A stretch of 64,000 nt of DNA, taken from contig NZ_WINI01000003.1 in assembly GCF_009497155.1 (NCBI RefSeq), positions 62,001 through 126,000 of the forward strand, written 5' to 3'. The notes under the pieces are model-generated. The model had not been told where the DNA came from, ran no database searches, and saw only the letters and a program-made list of their open reading frames with translations. Within the stretch, counting starts at the first letter, position 1. Every line of letters starts with the position of its first letter. This document shows positions 54,622 through 64,000 of this stretch, piece after piece. The translations under genes and the position numbers were made by a program. This stretch comes from Glaciimonas soli. Lineage in GTDB: Bacteria; Pseudomonadota; Gammaproteobacteria; Burkholderiales; Burkholderiaceae_D.

Positions 54622-57240
54622 ATGCAAAAACTGTTGTCGGTACTTTTGATTACGTTATGTCTCACTGCTTGCGGCGGCGGGGGTGGTGGAGGTGGCTCGG
54701 CGTCCTCAGCTTCAGCAAACAATGCAGCAGCAACCCCGGCATTAACATTTTCGCCAGCCAGTATCACACAAACTGTGCCGGAAGGCGCCACAAGTACGAT
54801 CAATATCTTAGCCACCGTAAATACGCCCTCAAATTTTAGCGGCGCTACTGCAGTTTATGCTTATGTCGTCGACGGTACAGGTGTACTGCTTCCGACTACC
54901 CAAATCATTCAGAATTCACCAACGCAATACAGTGTCATTCTGCAAACGGCTGCAACACTGGCACCAGGCGCTCACCAAGGTAATTTTACGGTTGAGTTGT
55001 GTAAAGACAGCAAATGCGCGAGCCAATTTCCCGGTTCCCCTATGCAGTTGCCTTATGCGATTCAAGTCACTTCAGCTTCCGCGCCTTTTAGTGCCAGCGC
55101 GGCTATGCCTGCCAACGCTTTCATGAGTGAAGGCGGCGCATCACCTTCCCCGACAGTCATCAACGTCGCAACGACCGGTCTGACATGGACAGCCACCAGC
55201 ACTCTTAACTGGGTATCAATAACTAACCCAACAGGATCAGGCAACGGCAGCTTCACCTTACATTATGACGGCTCGCAATTGGGCGCGGGGCAGTATAGCG
55301 GCGTCGTGACGGTGACCGCTAGCGATGGACAGGTTTCTACGATCCCTGTCGCACTAACGATACAGGGTGGAGAACTCATTACAAACAGCTCCAGCGTCTA
55401 TTTCAACGCTATTAACGGTGCCCCGATTCCATCGCAAAACATCACTTTTGGCCTCGCTGATGGCGCTGCAGATAGTTGGACGATAAGCAGCGACTCAATT
55501 TGGCTTACAGTTACCCCGCAGACAGGCTCAATGCCTGGACTTGCTACATTCAGTGCCAATCCGACTTTGGGCAAGCTCAGCAGTGGTACTTACACCGGAA
55601 ATGCGCGACTAAGCTCATCAGCAAGCACATCAAGTCTGATACCGGTTCAGTTGCAATTGACTAAACCTACACTGTCGTTATCAACTAACAGTGTGGCATT
55701 GGGAGGAACTTATGGGCGAGACTTCACAACACCACAATCGCTCACATTGGGCTTAAACACTGCCACCAATGCATGGCCTTGGACCTTATCTCAATTGCCA
55801 CCATGGGGCAAAGCCAGTGCATCAAACGGGACGGTTAATCAAGCAGGTTCAAGTGTGAATTTCACGGCGAATGCCAGTGCTCCAGTGGGAACAACGACGG
55901 CGATATTCAATGCGGTTGTTGCGGTCAATGGTGACACGCTAAGTACACCTGTCGCATTGACGATCAACAAAGATCAGCACAAGATTCTAGCGTCACAAAC
56001 AGGCGTTGCATTTGCATCGACACCGACATGGTCGCGTCTGACAAAGTCCCTGACAATCAGTGACAATTATGGGCAAACGCCAAACTGGAGTGCTACGTCG
56101 AATCAATCTTGGATAAACATTAGCCAGAGCGGCAATACCCTTACGCTTAGTGCTGATCCGACCAGTCTGCCTATCGATACGACTAACTATGCCACGATCA
56201 CACTTAGTTCTAGCGATTCGACGATTAGTGCGCCTGAACCTATCAAAATTGCGTTGTGGAAGGGATCAACAACACCAACGGCGATGACGCAAATACAGCA
56301 GGCTTACACCAATATCATTGCAGACCCAATACGGCCATTTGTATACGTAAATAATGGTGGCAATTCCGTAGATGTTTATAACATTTACACAGCGCAAAAA
56401 ACTGCTACCGTCAGTGCCCTTGGAACATCCCTAGACAATATGACCATCAGTTCTAACGGCGATCATCTTTATGCTTTAGACACCAGCAGCAATAATCTGA
56501 TTGTAGTTAATCTAATGACCCCGACACCGACCAAAATCAATTCCTGGTCTTTGAATAGCTCTTTACCCGGTCAGGCGGTGAATATGGCGCCAAATCAAAT
56601 ACTGTCGATTAGACCGAATGGCGTTGAAATCATATTAACGAATAGTGGCACTGAGTATCTGGCATCAAGCGGAAAACCTCTCGCCACTATCAACACTAAT
56701 CCTAGTAGCGCTTGGTACGATATGGCCGCGTCGGCGGATGGTAAACGCGTTTATCTTCAGGGGGATACATCACCTCAAATCAGCACTGTGAGTTCCTTTG
56801 TTTATAATCTTGATTACTCTGAGATGGGCGGGGGTACTCTGTTTTTTGCACAGGAAGCGGCTATTGCTTATGACGGATCGGACATTGCAGTTAGTGCCGA
56901 CGGCAGCCGTTTATACTCTACCGCTGGCGGCACAAGTCAATGCCATCAAATTGTCCCGGACGATCTACTTCTTGTAAGTTCACTGCCTTCTACTGGAGGT
57001 ACATCTCCAAACAATGTCAAAGTTGGCAGCGATGGTAGGGTCTACTGTGGCATCACTAGCTCTGGCAATACTGCAACTGCCATCTGGGTCTTTAGTATCA
57101 ATGGCACCTTATTGACAAGCTTCAACATTATTGGGCATGGTGATTTGCTTGATCGGCAAATGGCTGTATCGGGAGACGGCTTAATTGTGACCGCCCTTGC
57201 CGGCAATTCAGTTCTGAGCATCATCCCAGTTGGCCCTTAA
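54622..57240 (+). CDS. Lipoprotein with BACON-like repeats and beta-propeller
   Basis: Protein of 872 residues. The lipoprotein signal MQKLLSVLLITLCLTAC has a lipobox ending at Cys17, followed by a glycine run. After an Ig-like part (about 35-150) come four repeats with the BACON pattern of a Trp-containing strand then a G-x-Y strand: TATSTLNWVSI, TISSDSIWLTV, TLSQLPPWGKA and SATSNQSWINI (about 160-545). Residues 555-870 are a beta-propeller with YVTN-like units (FVYVNNGGNSVDVYNIY; HLYALDTSSNNLIVVN). It should sit on the outer membrane surface or in the periplasm; BACON domains often bind carbohydrate or mucin. No enzyme motif is seen. AAGGGG precedes the ATG; a terminator follows. Confidence 0.85.
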   Translation: MQKLLSVLLITLCLTACGGGGGGGGSASSASANNAAATPALTFSPASITQTVPEGATSTINILATVNTPSNFSGATAVYAYVVDGTGVLLPTTQIIQNSPTQYSVILQTAATLAPGAHQGNFTVELCKDSKCASQFPGSPMQLPYAIQVTSASAPFSASAAMPANAFMSEGGASPSPTVINVATTGLTWTATSTLNWVSITNPTGSGNGSFTLHYDGSQLGAGQYSGVVTVTASDGQVSTIPVALTIQGGELITNSSSVYFNAINGAPIPSQNITFGLADGAADSWTISSDSIWLTVTPQTGSMPGLATFSANPTLGKLSSGTYTGNARLSSSASTSSLIPVQLQLTKPTLSLSTNSVALGGTYGRDFTTPQSLTLGLNTATNAWPWTLSQLPPWGKASASNGTVNQAGSSVNFTANASAPVGTTTAIFNAVVAVNGDTLSTPVALTINKDQHKILASQTGVAFASTPTWSRLTKSLTISDNYGQTPNWSATSNQSWINISQSGNTLTLSADPTSLPIDTTNYATITLSSSDSTISAPEPIKIALWKGSTTPTAMTQIQQAYTNIIADPIRPFVYVNNGGNSVDVYNIYTAQKTATVSALGTSLDNMTISSNGDHLYALDTSSNNLIVVNLMTPTPTKINSWSLNSSLPGQAVNMAPNQILSIRPNGVEIILTNSGTEYLASSGKPLATINTNPSSAWYDMAASADGKRVYLQGDTSPQISTVSSFVYNLDYSEMGGGTLFFAQEAAIAYDGSDIAVSADGSRLYSTAGGTSQCHQIVPDDLLLVSSLPSTGGTSPNNVKVGSDGRVYCGITSSGNTATAIWVFSINGTLLTSFNIIGHGDLLDRQMAVSGDGLIVTALAGNSVLSIIPVGP

Positions 57241-57261
57241 ACCGCTTCTGACTAGTCTCTA

Positions 57262-57296
57262 AAAAAATAGCGTACGCATTGCGTACGCTATTTTTA
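57262..57296 (+). terminator. Intrinsic terminator after lipoprotein gene
   Basis: AAAATAGCGTACGC-ATT-GCGTACGCTATTTT with flanking A and T runs; 14-base perfect stem with a three-base loop. Confidence 0.92.
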
Positions 57297-57351
57297 TTTG
57301 CAGCGATCTTGCCGTTGAACTCTATCGTTTTTTACTCTTATCCATCAACAA

Positions 57352-57681
57352 TCAAAATCCCCCCAGCACCCAAAACTGCCATCCAAAAAACACCGCCAGC
57401 CCAACCGCAATCGTCAACAACTGCCGATGCGTTACAGCGCAAATCAATATCGCCACGCTAGCTGCAATCAATTGCGGATTACGCCAGGTCAACTCCAATC
57501 CCGTACCATGCGGCGACAAGATCATCGGAACGATAATCGCGGTCAGCACCGTTACCGGCACGAAAGCGAGTGCGTGTTTCAATAACGGTGGTAGCACCAC
57601 GCGTTCACCCAATACGAAGATTGCGGCTTTGATGGCAACGGTAATCAGTGACATGCCAATAATCATTAACGTGTAGCTCAT
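57352..57681 (-). CDS. azlD: AzlD family branched-chain amino acid exporter subunit
   Basis: Small membrane protein of 109 residues with four hydrophobic segments and the AzlD pattern (LMIIGMSLITVAIKAAIFVL; RVVLPPLLKHALAFVP). With AzlC it exports branched-chain amino acids or analogues. Its start overlaps the azlC stop by four bases. Confidence 0.9.
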   Translation of the reverse strand: MSYTLMIIGMSLITVAIKAAIFVLGERVVLPPLLKHALAFVPVTVLTAIIVPMILSPHGTGLELTWRNPQLIAASVAILICAVTHRQLLTIAVGLAVFFGWQFWVLGGF

Positions 57682-58391
57682 TTCGCCACCTCCTCTTTAT
57701 TTTTCCAGCGCGACAATATCACCCCAACAATCACGCCTGCGAACACCGCAGCCATCAAGCCTAACTTGTACGGCAAATCTTGCAGCAGATAAGCACTGGC
57801 ACCGGCGACTAAAGCTGCACCCAGTTGCGGCATCTGTTTGAGTTGCGGAACGATGATGGAAATGAAAGTGGCAACCATCGCAAATTCCAGACCTAATGAT
57901 TGCAGTTGCGGGAAAGCGATGCCGAACAATAATCCGATCAAGGTCCAGAACTGCCAGTTGGCGTACATCGCGACGCCCGATCCCAGAAAATACCAGTGAC
58001 CTAACGGTTGATGCGGATGTTTGACGTAATGACTATTAACCACCGCGAAGGTTTCGTCGGTCAATAAAAAACCCAATCCGAAACGCCAGCGCAAAGGCAA
58101 TTGCGCGACATGCGGCAACAGCGTCGCTGCGTACAACATATGGCGCAAATTGACGATCAGGGTCGCCAACAAAATCACCGGCAGGCTCGCTTGTGCAGCG
58201 ACCATGCCGAGCGCAATAAACTGACTGGAGCCGGCAAACACCGACAGCGACATCAATTGCCCCTGCCATGCTGCCAGATTGGCGCTCACCAGCGAACCAA
58301 AAATCACGCCGAATGGTGCAGCGCCAACCAGCATAGGAATCGTATCGCGCGCACCGGCGGAAAATTGCGACATTCGTGTGGGTTCTGACAT
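57678..58391 (-). CDS. azlC: AzlC family branched-chain amino acid exporter subunit
   Basis: Membrane protein of 237 residues with about seven hydrophobic segments and the AzlC start FSAGARDTIPMLVGAAPFGVI, later FAGSSQFIALGMV and FLLTDETFAVVN. It forms the exporter with AzlD, encoded immediately downstream with a four-base overlap. No regulator is adjacent. Confidence 0.94.
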   Translation of the reverse strand: MSEPTRMSQFSAGARDTIPMLVGAAPFGVIFGSLVSANLAAWQGQLMSLSVFAGSSQFIALGMVAAQASLPVILLATLIVNLRHMLYAATLLPHVAQLPLRWRFGLGFLLTDETFAVVNSHYVKHPHQPLGHWYFLGSGVAMYANWQFWTLIGLLFGIAFPQLQSLGLEFAMVATFISIIVPQLKQMPQLGAALVAGASAYLLQDLPYKLGLMAAVFAGVIVGVILSRWKNKEEVAK

Positions 58392-58465
58392 GAAACTATC
58401 TCTCGTTAAAGATTATTGATATGGATGCAAATACTCTATTCACAACCATTCCGTATGGTCGTGCA

Positions 58466-58957
58466 CTATGCCAGCCACTGCCCCACCTGATGCCAAAATC
58501 CATCAGGCACTTTAAGGAGCAACCAGACCATCGCAACATAACGCAAGAATTTACCTATCGCCATATAACCCACGCAAGGCCAGAATGGCAACTTTAACCA
58601 GCCGCCCAAACTGCACATCGGGTCGCCGATTCCCGGCAACCAGGCAAGCAACATCGATTTGGCGCCAAACCGCTCCAACCATGGAAACCAGCGGCTATGT
58701 CGTTCTTTGGCGAATACTTGCTTGGCACCATAACCCATCCAGTAATTGACCACACCACCTAAGGTATTGCCAATCGAAGCAACGACGATCACCGCCCAGA
58801 ACATGGCAGGATTTGCTTTGATCACGGCGAAGACAGCGGGCTCCGATCCCATCGGAATCAAGGTGGCTGCGACGAAGCTGATGATAAAAACAGAACTCAA
58901 ACCCACTGTTGGAATAGCGAGTGTTTTCAATAACCAAAGGACAGCAGATTCAAACAT
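58466..58957 (-). CDS. YqaA family membrane protein (DedA/VTT-like)
   Basis: Protein of 163 residues from the ATG at 58957 (MFESAVLWLLKTLAIPTVGL), which matches family N-termini; an in-frame ATG at 59017 would add 20 polar residues and neither start has a strong ribosome binding site. Four or five hydrophobic segments, with the family motifs GSEPAVFAVIK, NTLGGVVNYWMGYGA and LLAWLPGIGDPMC. It is a short relative of DedA/SNARE-associated proteins, which may move lipids; function not established. Divergent from ilvA. Confidence 0.88.
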   Translation of the reverse strand: MFESAVLWLLKTLAIPTVGLSSVFIISFVAATLIPMGSEPAVFAVIKANPAMFWAVIVVASIGNTLGGVVNYWMGYGAKQVFAKERHSRWFPWLERFGAKSMLLAWLPGIGDPMCSLGGWLKLPFWPCVGYMAIGKFLRYVAMVWLLLKVPDGFWHQVGQWLA

Positions 58958-59091
58958 TAGGAGCAATTCGTGAGGGTGTCGGTGATAATCAGAGCGCTTT
59001 ATTATAATGGAGTGCATATTTCGGTTATATTTCTATAACTTAGAAACACTTATTTCCAACCCTGTTACGCGCATCTTCTCCCAAGCTGATC

Positions 59092-60618
59092 ATGACCATA
59101 GATTATTTACAGAAAATATTAACCGCCCGTGTCTACGATGTTGCAGTTGAGTCGCCCTTAGAACTGGCGCCAACGTTGTCACAGAAAATAGATAACCAAA
59201 TATATTTGAAGCGAGAAGATATTCAAGCCGTATTCAGCTTCAAGCTGCGCGGTGCGTATAACAAAATGACCAGTTTGACGCCTGCACAGATGAAGCGCGG
59301 TGTGATTTGCGCATCGGCGGGCAATCATGCACAAGGTTTGGCGCTGTCTGCCGCAAAACTGGGTTGCCGTGCCGTGATTGTGATGCCAACGACTACCCCG
59401 CAAGTCAAAGTCGATGCAACCCGCGCACGTGGCGGTGAAGTGGTGTTATTCGGCGATTCGTATACCGACGCCTACAACCATGCGTTGACACTGCAGAAAA
59501 AACACAAGCTGACCTTTGTCCATCCATTTGATGATCCAGAAGTGATCGCCGGGCAAGGTACCGTCGGCATGGAAATTTTGCGTCAGCATGCAGAACCGAT
59601 ACACGCGATTTTTGTACCGATCGGTGGCGGTGGTCTGATTGCTGGCGTGGCGGCGTACGTAAAAGCAGTGCGTCCGGAAATCAAAATCATCGGCGTGCAA
59701 ACCGTCGATTCCGATAGCATGGCGCGCAGCTTAAAAGCCGGTCGCCGCGTCACGTTAGGTGATGTTGGTCTATTCGCAGATGGCACTGCCGTCAAACTGG
59801 TAGGCGAAGAAACTTTCCGCCTCGCCAAGCTGTACGTCGATGAAGTCATTTTGGTCGATACGGCGGCAGTGTCTACGGCAATCAAAGATGTATTTCAAGA
59901 TACCCGTAGCATTTTAGAACCATCTGGCGCGCTGGCCGTGGCTGGTGCCAAGGCTTATGTAGAACGCGCCAAAGGCACACGCAAACCCATCAAAAACCAA
60001 GCGCTGGTGGCGATTACATCTGGTGCCAACATGAATTTTGATCGCTTGGGTTTTGTGTCAGAAATGGCCGATCTCGGGCAATCACGCGAAGCCGTTTTTG
60101 CAGTGACGCTACCCGAAGAGCGCGGCAGCTTCCGTCGACTTTGTGAGTTAATTGGTGATCGTAATGTGACCGAATTTAACTATCGCATCAGCGATGAAAA
60201 TGCGGCACATGTTTTCGTCGGCCTGCAAACAGCGACGCAAAATGAGTCAACGCAGATTGCGAAGAATTTCGACAAGCATGGCTTTAAAACACTGGACCTG
60301 ACGCACGATGAACTGGCAAAAATTCATATCCGTCACCTGGTTGGTGGTAAGAGCCCGTTGGCGAAAAATGAATTACTCTATCGTTTTGAATTTCCGGAGC
60401 GCCCAGGCGCGTTGATGCGCTTCTTGAATAGCATGGCACCAAATTGGAATATCAGTCTGTTCCATTACCGCAGTCAAGGTGGCGATGTTGGAAAAATTTT
60501 GATTGGCTTGCAAGTGCCGAAAAATGAAATGAAAGTCTTCCGAAGTTTTCTGGATGGATTGGGTTATCGCTATTGGAATGAGAGCGACAATCCAGTGTAT
60601 AAATTATTTTTGGGGTAA
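59092..60618 (+). CDS. ilvA: Threonine ammonia-lyase, biosynthetic
   Basis: Protein of 508 residues. PLP-binding lysine in FSFKLRGAYNKM near 50-60, and the glycine loop VPIGGGGLIAG near 177-187. Two ACT-like regulatory domains fill residues 330-508, the long form that is inhibited by isoleucine. It makes 2-oxobutanoate from threonine as the first step of isoleucine synthesis. Single gene with an intrinsic terminator. Confidence 0.97.
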   Translation: MTIDYLQKILTARVYDVAVESPLELAPTLSQKIDNQIYLKREDIQAVFSFKLRGAYNKMTSLTPAQMKRGVICASAGNHAQGLALSAAKLGCRAVIVMPTTTPQVKVDATRARGGEVVLFGDSYTDAYNHALTLQKKHKLTFVHPFDDPEVIAGQGTVGMEILRQHAEPIHAIFVPIGGGGLIAGVAAYVKAVRPEIKIIGVQTVDSDSMARSLKAGRRVTLGDVGLFADGTAVKLVGEETFRLAKLYVDEVILVDTAAVSTAIKDVFQDTRSILEPSGALAVAGAKAYVERAKGTRKPIKNQALVAITSGANMNFDRLGFVSEMADLGQSREAVFAVTLPEERGSFRRLCELIGDRNVTEFNYRISDENAAHVFVGLQTATQNESTQIAKNFDKHGFKTLDLTHDELAKIHIRHLVGGKSPLAKNELLYRFEFPERPGALMRFLNSMAPNWNISLFHYRSQGGDVGKILIGLQVPKNEMKVFRSFLDGLGYRYWNESDNPVYKLFLG

Positions 60619-60623
60619 CACGA

Positions 60624-60654
60624 AAAAAGACGCCATTTCTGGCGTCTTTTTTTA
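60624..60654 (+). terminator. Intrinsic terminator of ilvA
   Basis: AAAAAAGACGCCA-TTTC-TGGCGTCTTTTTTT; seven-base GC stem extended by A-T pairs, T7 tail. It may also serve the convergent lactate permease gene. Confidence 0.92.
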
Positions 60655-60683
60655 CATCAATTTAAATTTCCGATATCTTATCT

Positions 60684-62345
60684 TCAGCGCACAACCATGT
60701 AAGTAAACGGCACCACATATGCTTGCAGCATCACCACAAATCCTACCAGCGATGCCAGTGCGATCGAGTGGAAAAACACATAACGCAAAATTTCTCCTTC
60801 ATGGTTCACCCAGCGTGTCGCGGTAGAAGCTACCACGATAGACTGCGCATCGATCATCTTGCCCATCACACCCCCAGAACTGTTAGCTGCGCCCATCAAG
60901 TTGTGGGATAAACCCAATTGATCTGCTGCGACCTTTTGCATGCCGCCGAACAGAACGTTGGATGCCGTATCCGAGCCGGTTAACGCGACCCCCATCCAGC
61001 CCATCATGGTCCCGAAAAACGGATAGAGCCAACCCGTATTCGCAAAAGCCAAACCAAGCGTAGAGTCGCTGCCGGAATAACGGGTTAATGTCCCGATACC
61101 AAGCATTAACGCGATAGTCAGTAACGAAAAACGTACCAGCCAAATCGTGCCGCCAAAATTCTTGACCAGCTGCCATGGACTGTACTTCATGATCAAGCCG
61201 CCAACGAACGCTGCCAGCAGAATACCGGTACCGGTAGCTGATAACAGACTGAAGGAATAGACCGCATCTTCAACTTTCGGCATTTTGACTACTGGCGGCA
61301 TTTTTTGTACCAATTGATGCAAACCGTGAATCGGAAATGCCGGTGAGAACAGGCCGTTTAACCACACCTTCACGGGAGGCAAACCCCAGAGAAAAACGAA
61401 TACCGTCAAAATGAACCATGGCGTCCATGCACGTATCAGCGCAGCGCTATCATGCTTCTGCGGAGCGCTAACTGACTGCGCGGACTCTCCTTCGTGATGG
61501 CGTCCCTTGAGAGAGACTGAAGTCCAAATCGTTTTTGGTTGCCAGATGCGAAGAAATAGCACCAGCGCAGACATAGACACGAGAGAAGAAATTACATCGA
61601 CCAATTCCGGCCCAATATAGTTGGAAACCAAAAATTGTGAAATGGCGAAGCTGGCACCAGTAACCAAAATAGCGGGCCAGACATCCCACATACCTTTGCG
61701 TCCGGCAAAGGCCCAGATCAACCAGAACGGAATCAGCAACGAAAAAAACGGCAATTGACGTCCTATCATCGCCGATAGCGCCATGACATCGTAACCATGT
61801 ACTTTCGCCAGCGTCAGCACCGGTGTGCCGAGCGCGCCAAATGCGACTGGCGCAGTGTTGCCGATCAACGACAAACCGGAAGCGGCCAGAGGCGAAAAAC
61901 CGAGTCCGATTAAGATCGCTGCCGTCACCGCAACCGGCGTGCCGAAACCAGCTGCGCCTTCAAAGAAAGCCCCGAAGGCAAATGCAATCAATAACAATTG
62001 CAAACGCCGATCTTGTGTAACCCCGGCAATGGAATCCTGGATGATTTTGAAATTGCCGTTTTTCTCGGTAAGTTGGTATAGAAAAATGATGTTGAGGACA
62101 ATCCAGCCTATCGGCAACAAACCGGTAAGTATCCCCAAAAATGCAGCATTAGCAGCCAACCCCGCTGGCATGCCATAGGCAAAAATGGAGATCACCAGTG
62201 CCGTTATCAATCCGGCAGCGGCAGCGATATGGGCCTTCCAACGCAAAAACCCCAAACCGACCAAAAGAACAACTACCGGCAAGGCGGCCAGCAAGGTCGA
62301 AATCACCATATTATGAAATGGGTCGTATATTTGTTGCCAAATCAT
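60684..62345 (-). CDS. lldP: L-lactate permease
   Basis: Membrane protein of 553 residues with 12 or more hydrophobic segments and the LctP family motifs FFEGAAGFGTPVAVTAAIL near 128-147, SGLSLIGNTAPVAFGALGTP near 156-175 and the C-terminal NSSGGVMGKMIDAQSIVVA. It imports lactate (and glycolate) with protons. No lactate dehydrogenase lies next to it; the large FAD/Fe-S oxidase 6 kb away could be a functional partner, which is only a suggestion. Confidence 0.95.
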   Translation of the reverse strand: MIWQQIYDPFHNMVISTLLAALPVVVLLVGLGFLRWKAHIAAAAGLITALVISIFAYGMPAGLAANAAFLGILTGLLPIGWIVLNIIFLYQLTEKNGNFKIIQDSIAGVTQDRRLQLLLIAFAFGAFFEGAAGFGTPVAVTAAILIGLGFSPLAASGLSLIGNTAPVAFGALGTPVLTLAKVHGYDVMALSAMIGRQLPFFSLLIPFWLIWAFAGRKGMWDVWPAILVTGASFAISQFLVSNYIGPELVDVISSLVSMSALVLFLRIWQPKTIWTSVSLKGRHHEGESAQSVSAPQKHDSAALIRAWTPWFILTVFVFLWGLPPVKVWLNGLFSPAFPIHGLHQLVQKMPPVVKMPKVEDAVYSFSLLSATGTGILLAAFVGGLIMKYSPWQLVKNFGGTIWLVRFSLLTIALMLGIGTLTRYSGSDSTLGLAFANTGWLYPFFGTMMGWMGVALTGSDTASNVLFGGMQKVAADQLGLSHNLMGAANSSGGVMGKMIDAQSIVVASTATRWVNHEGEILRYVFFHSIALASLVGFVVMLQAYVVPFTYMVVR

Positions 62346-62565
62346 GATTGTCTCCTTGTTTTTCCTTCTTTATTATTTCTTGTTGGAAACTATAGATTAG
62401 CCCTATTTCGCATCTTTCACACGGAATTTGCAGCCATCCTTCATAAGAGCGCGTCTCGCCAGATCGGTGTGGGGTAAGCCTCTTTTTTGTTGAAAAAAAC
62501 TGACTAGCGCAAAACATTCACGGCAATCTGGCAAAATACGGTCTTTCCGCAAAAAGCCATCCATC

Positions 62566-63405
62566 ATGACCGTTCCTCACACTCCCGACGCTTCGCCACT
62601 GGGCAAACCGGCAACTTACATTGCGCAATATGACCCCTCTCTATTGTTTCCGATTGCCCGTTTAGGTAAACGGACAGAAATCGGCATCACTGGAACCTTG
62701 CCATTTTTTGGTGTGGATATCTGGAATGCATATGAAGTGTCATGGTTGAATTCGCGTGGGAAACCGCAGGTCGCGATTGCGACAATTACAGCCCCGGCAG
62801 ATTCGCCCAACATCATTGAGTCGAAGTCATTCAAACTCTATTTGAATTCATTCAACCAAACTAAATTAGCCAGCCCGGAAGCACTACTGGAGTTGCTGCG
62901 CACAGATTTATCCGCAGCTTTCGGCGGGCCTGTCCAAGTTGTATTAACCGGGGCTGACGCCTTTGTCAACATGCAGTTAGAAGAACCGGAAGGTTTGTTG
63001 TTGGATCGACTGGATATTGAGGTAAGTGACTATCAACCTATGCCGAGCCTGCTCAGCACCGATCGCAATGCGGTGCCAGTCGAGGAAACGCTGGTGTCGC
63101 ATTTGCTTAAATCGAATTGTCTGGTAACCGGCCAGCCCGATTGGGGTAGCGTACAAATTCACTATGTCGGCACACCGATTAATCAAGAAGGTTTGCTGAA
63201 ATATTTGATCAGTTTCCGTGATCACAATGAATTTCATGAGCAATGTGTGGAGCGTATCTTTATGGATATTATGCAACGCTGCGCTCCGCAGAAACTGGCT
63301 GTGTATGCACGCTATACACGCCGCGGCGGTCTTGATATCAATCCTTGGCGGAGCAATTTTTCGACTGGAAAGCCGCCGTCAAATGCGCGCCTGGCGCGCC
63401 AATGA
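62566..63405 (+). CDS. queF: NADPH-dependent 7-cyano-7-deazaguanine reductase, long form
   Basis: Protein of 279 residues, the fused two-domain (YqfF/E. coli) form of QueF. The substrate-binding Glu and catalytic Cys are in [16 protein letters not shown] near 183-198, with the proton-donor Asp nearby, and the NADPH motif [20 protein letters not shown] near 210-230. It reduces the nitrile preQ0 to preQ1 for queuosine in tRNA. No preQ1 riboswitch is visible upstream. Single gene. Confidence 0.96.
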   Translation: MTVPHTPDASPLGKPATYIAQYDPSLLFPIARLGKRTEIGITGTLPFFGVDIWNAYEVSWLNSRGKPQVAIATITAPADSPNIIESKSFKLYLNSFNQTKLASPEALLELLRTDLSAAFGGPVQVVLTGADAFVNMQLEEPEGLLLDRLDIEVSDYQPMPSLLSTDRNAVPVEETLVSHLLKSNCLVTGQPDWGSVQIHYVGTPINQEGLLKYLISFRDHNEFHEQCVERIFMDIMQRCAPQKLAVYARYTRRGGLDINPWRSNFSTGKPPSNARLARQ

Positions 63406-63574
63406 TGGCTCAATCAATCTGACAAAATAGCTTGTTTTGATGTTTTTATTGTAACAATACGTGTAAATCAAGGAAAATATGGCCCAAATCGTCATACTTC
63501 CTTGAGTAAGCACCGTACCTCTTCAATGAGGTTCACACATTTTCTTCTTAATAAGCCCATATTTATAAGCCCAT

Positions 63575-64000
63575 ATGTCCAGAACTACCTCTTCTTTCTG
63601 CGCAGCTTTTATTGCGGCAGCCTTAGTTTCAGTAAGCGCTTATGCGCAGACCTATACCAGCGTAGATACCCAGCAAAGCAGCACCGCCACTGCACCACCA
63701 TCCGCACAACCGGCCACTTATGGGCCGCTAAACACCAGCACGGATAGCAACGTTAATCCGGGCTGGTGGAAACAAACCACCAACAGCATTCTGGATCGCC
63801 TGGACTACATTACGAATAACGGCTCGATGGAATTATATGTTCCGGGCTATTCTTATCATGGTCGCGGCACCTATACCCGCGAACGAATCGACGAACTGAA
63901 TGAAGAAGCTTGGGGTATCGGTGGCGGTCGTACTATCCGTAATGCTAGCGGCAATGATGAATCGGTCTACTTCCTCGCCTTCGCAGACTCTCATTCAAAG
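63575..64000 (+). CDS. pagP: Lipid A palmitoyltransferase PagP (partial at window end)
   Basis: Open at the right edge; 142 codons are present. A signal peptide (AAFIAAALVSVSAYA) precedes a Ser/Thr/Pro/Ala linker and the start of an outer-membrane barrel. PagP residues are recognisable: YVPGYSYHGRGTYTRERID includes the catalytic His, LNEEAWGIGGG the lateral-gate region, and LAFADSHSK the catalytic Asp-Ser pair. PagP moves palmitate from phospholipid to lipid A, giving resistance to cationic peptides. The linker before the barrel is longer than in the enteric protein. Confidence 0.88.
   Translation, partial: MSRTTSSFCAAFIAAALVSVSAYAQTYTSVDTQQSSTATAPPSAQPATYGPLNTSTDSNVNPGWWKQTTNSILDRLDYITNNGSMELYVPGYSYHGRGTYTRERIDELNEEAWGIGGGRTIRNASGNDESVYFLAFADSHSK

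Noticed and set aside
62500-62565. preQ1 riboswitch before queF
   Set aside because: No C-rich hairpin loop and A-rich tail of the preQ1 type can be drawn in the leader.

Overview
The window looks like chromosomal DNA of a betaproteobacterium of the order Burkholderiales, most likely family Oxalobacteraceae. The basis is the combination of petABC-sspA-sspB, ubiE / Tim44-like gene / ubiJ / ubiB, aspS-DUF502-fmdB, a phasin, and a DUF3683-type FAD/Fe-S fusion protein beside HIT and DUF971 genes, with base composition near 50% G+C by eye. Genus is not resolved. No rRNA, prophage, insertion sequence or CRISPR array was seen; there is one tRNA (Thr, UGU). The last gene (pagP) runs off the right edge.

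Layout. 0-3.3 kb: a cupin / short-chain dehydrogenase / aldo-keto reductase operon with a divergent LysR regulator; the cupin resembles metal-dependent hydroxynitrile lyases. 3.3-9 kb: a B12-binding radical SAM protein and a ferric iron ABC transporter split over three transcription units, with a Fur box before the binding protein and a 28-residue membrane peptide after the ATPase. 9-12.6 kb: an exported phosphoesterase, an M15 peptidase and a PHA phasin with a strong promoter. 12.8-20.4 kb: a PQ-loop membrane protein, a LysR regulator, and a sugar-acid-like catabolic cluster (AldA-like dehydrogenase, MFS carrier, enolase-superfamily enzyme, GMC oxidoreductase). 20.5-27.5 kb: an XRE-2TM protein, a membrane protein, tRNA-Thr, sspB, sspA, cytochrome bc1 (petCBA) and mscL. 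27.5-33.3 kb: clsB-like phospholipase, EEP phosphodiesterase, nudB, aspS, DUF502, fmdB. 33.3-37.3 kb: potFIHG-type polyamine importer. 37.4-42.2 kb: a TPMT-like methyltransferase and the ubiquinone genes ubiB, ubiJ and ubiE with a Tim44-like gene. 42.3-49.4 kb: an aminoethylphosphonate cluster (FAD oxidase, PhnZ-like HD oxygenase, PhnY, PhnA, GntR regulator, divergent PhnW). 49.4-64 kb: DUF971, HIT, a 1339-residue FAD/Fe-S oxidoreductase, an 872-residue BACON/propeller lipoprotein, azlDC, yqaA, ilvA, lactate permease, queF and partial pagP.

How the parts work together. PhnW, PhnY and PhnA form a complete route from 2-aminoethylphosphonate through phosphonoacetaldehyde and phosphonoacetate to acetate and phosphate. 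Beside it, and not needed for that route, stand a diiron-type HD oxygenase with a complete set of PhnZ-like ligands but no nearby hydroxylase partner, and an FAD amine oxidase; these probably widen the substrate range. A perfect 6-3-6 palindrome before the GntR gene is the likely operator. The 14.5-20.4 kb cluster could oxidise an alcohol or aldehyde to an acid and then dehydrate or isomerise it; its enolase-superfamily member has an unusual metal site, so the substrate is open. Two families of dispersed inverted repeats (22.86/34.42 kb and 22.02/48.12 kb) lie between genes and are not explained by the annotated features. I see no single strikingly new defence or mobile system; the best leads are the phosphonate accessory enzymes, the enolase-superfamily cluster, the repeat families, the large lipoprotein and the small peptide after the iron ATPase.
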